From NCBI RefSeq assembly GCF_000482705.1, contig NZ_AXWO01000001.1, forward strand, positions 496,001 through 560,000: DNA of 64,000 nucleotides, in the 5' to 3' direction. A program made the translations under genes and the position numbers. The notes below the pieces were generated by a model. That model was given only the letters and a program-made list of their open reading frames with translations, made no database searches and was not told the DNA's origin. Origin of the DNA: Glycomyces arizonensis DSM 44726 (GTDB lineage Bacteria; Actinomycetota; Actinomycetes; Mycobacteriales; Micromonosporaceae). Shown in pieces: positions 62,760 to 64,000 of this stretch (position 1 is its first letter; every line of letters starts with the position of its first letter).

Positions 62760-64000
62760 TTCGCGGGCTCCTGTTCGAGTGTGTCGATGATGCGGCCCAG
62801 CCCGGCGAGGTACTCCTCGGCATCGACGGCCAGGTGGTGGCGCGGGGAGACCCCGGTCGAGTCGACGGCGTACTGGGCGGATTCGCTGACGACCTGCTGG
62901 CGGAAGTTCGCGGCCCGCTCGGGGTCGCCCTTGCGGATGTGGAGCCAGTGGGCGATCGCGTGGGTCTGCCAGTGGAAGATGGGCAGCGCGCCGACGCCAG
63001 GTTCGACGAGGCCCGCCACCGCGAGCGTCTCGACGCGCGGGGAGAACATGCGGGCCAGGAGCTTGGGGTACGGCGAGTCGCCGTCGACGCCGAGGAGCCC
63101 GGGTGGGCAGCAGCCGATCTTGGGCTTGTAGCCGGTGGCGAGGACGACGACGTCGGGGCGGACGGTGGTGCCGTCGGTGAAGGCCACCTCGCCGCCGTCG
63201 AAGCGGGTGACTTCGCCTCGGTGCTGGATGGAGCCGTCGCCGACGTGTTCGAGGTAGCGGCCGTTGCGGATGGGCTCCTCGTCGGTGTGCTTGTGGTCGG
63301 GGGCCTCCATGCCCATGCGGGCCGAGAGCTCGCGGTGGCCCTTGAGGAGGCGGTCGGTCAGGAAGCCGCGGAGCCAGCGCGGGCGGCGCTGGAGCCGGGC
63401 GAGGGCGTAGTCGGCCGGTTCGCCGCCGAGGTATTTCGGCAGGTACCAGTAGCCGCGGCGCACAGAGTGGACGCATTCGGCGGCGTTGACGGCGGCTTCG
63501 CAGGCGATGTCGATGCCGGAGTTGCCGCCGCCGACGACGAGGACGGTCTTGCCGCGCAGGCGGGAGCCGTCCTTGAGCTGCGAGGAGTGCAGGATGGTGC
63601 CGCGGAATCCGTCTTGGCCCGGATACGAGGGCAGGTTGGGGACCCAGTGGTGGCCGGTGGCGATGATGACGGCGCCGTAGCGCAGGCGGCGGGCGGCCGA
63701 CCCGGCGGCGGGCTTGACGACGATCTCGAAGCGGGAGCCCTCGACGGGTTCGATGTGGGAGATCTCGGAGCCGTACCAGATGTGCTCGGCGAGGCCGAAG
63801 TGGGCGGCGTAGCGCTTGAGGTAGTCGAGCATCTGCGCGGCCGAGGGGTAGTCGGGCCAGTCGTCGGGCATGGGGAAGTCGGGGATCTCGGTCTGCGAGC
63901 GCGAGGTGACGAGATGGGTGTGGGGGTAGAGGGGGCTGTGCTGGTTCTCTGGGTTCCACAGGCCGCCGAGCACGGTGTCGCGTTCGTAGCAGTCCACTTC
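62756..64000 (-). CDS. Flavin-containing monooxygenase, N-terminus outside the window
   Basis: At least 414 aa; the frame is open to the end of the window, and the N-terminal FAD GxGxxG motif is missing because the gene continues beyond 64000. ERDTVLGGLWNPENQ, ATGHHWVPNLP (the FMO ATGxH motif), VLVVGGGNSGIDIACEAA (NADPH site) and VVLATGYKP are present. FMOs oxygenate N, S or ketone substrates. It shares an operon with the hydrolase-fold protein downstream. Confidence 0.9.
   Translation of the reverse strand, partial: EVDCYERDTVLGGLWNPENQHSPLYPHTHLVTSRSQTEIPDFPMPDDWPDYPSAAQMLDYLKRYAAHFGLAEHIWYGSEISHIEPVEGSRFEIVVKPAAGSAARRLRYGAVIIATGHHWVPNLPSYPGQDGFRGTILHSSQLKDGSRLRGKTVLVVGGGNSGIDIACEAAVNAAECVHSVRRGYWYLPKYLGGEPADYALARLQRRPRWLRGFLTDRLLKGHRELSARMGMEAPDHKHTDEEPIRNGRYLEHVGDGSIQHRGEVTRFDGGEVAFTDGTTVRPDVVVLATGYKPKIGCCPPGLLGVDGDSPYPKLLARMFSPRVETLAVAGLVEPGVGALPIFHWQTHAIAHWLHIRKGDPERAANFRQQVVSESAQYAVDSTGVSPRHHLAVDAEEYLAGLGRIIDTLEQEPAK

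Overview
The window reads as chromosome of a high-GC actinomycete. Third codon positions are almost all G or C, start codons are often GTG or TTG, MurE carries the DNPR motif of meso-diaminopimelate-adding ligases, DivIVA, SepF and YggT are present, and the gene orders are actinobacterial: a Streptomyces-like his operon and division/cell-wall cluster, and an aroG / Rv2179c-type exonuclease / acyltransferase block like that of mycobacteria. No rRNA, tRNA, CRISPR array, insertion sequence or prophage was recognised. The family cannot be fixed from sequence alone.

Layout. (1) 0-5.9 kb: an FAD oxidoreductase paired with an ECF41-type sigma factor carrying its own SnoaL-like domain, a 3 x 55 bp tandem repeat, LysE and MFS exporters, a CDF metal transporter and a small Smr protein. 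(2) 6.3-10.3 kb: an iron/siderophore ABC importer (ATPase, lipoprotein, fused double permease) under an IdeR-type iron box touching the start codon. (3) 11.2-13.6 kb: a STAS protein and a MEDS-HATPase kinase facing a SigB/SigF-family sigma factor with quite different codon use, next to an AT-rich gene-free stretch. (4) 14.4-23.2 kb, minus strand: a MinD-like ATPase, a membrane protein, hisD-hisC-hisB-small ORF-hisH-priA, ridA, and an isobutyryl-CoA mutase large subunit; hisF is absent.

(5) 23.5-42.5 kb, minus strand: rluD, lspA, a DksA/TraR protein with a histone-like tail, divIVA, yggT, sepF, yggS, ftsZ, ftsQ, then murC, murG, ftsW, murD, mraY, murF, murE. An iron-boxed siderophore-interacting protein and a Uma2-type nuclease sit between ftsQ and murC. 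pgeF, ileS and ftsI/ftsL/mraW/mraZ are not at their usual places. (6) 42.6-52.6 kb: a MarR regulator, a secreted coiled-coil LAS-type metallopeptidase next to an L,D-transpeptidase, small membrane proteins, an Rrf2/cupin divergent pair with a clear operator, tandem paralogous membrane proteins, a luciferase-like oxidoreductase and a C39-like protein. (7) 52.6-64 kb: aroG, fchA and folD, a phosphofructokinase with the pyrophosphate-type residues D104/K124, an exoribonuclease, a Crp/Fnr regulator ending in seven 26-bp tandem repeats, an acyltransferase, an esterase, and a flavin monooxygenase cut by the window end.

The main links between genes are: one iron-responsive control (two IdeR-like boxes) serving both siderophore import and siderophore reduction; a partner-switching sigma module; a near-continuous peptidoglycan precursor and division pathway backed by wall-remodelling enzymes; and one-carbon folate metabolism beside the shikimate entry enzyme. 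Several genes show a TANNNT hexamer 6-7 nt before the start codon and no Shine-Dalgarno sequence, so leaderless transcription is probably common.
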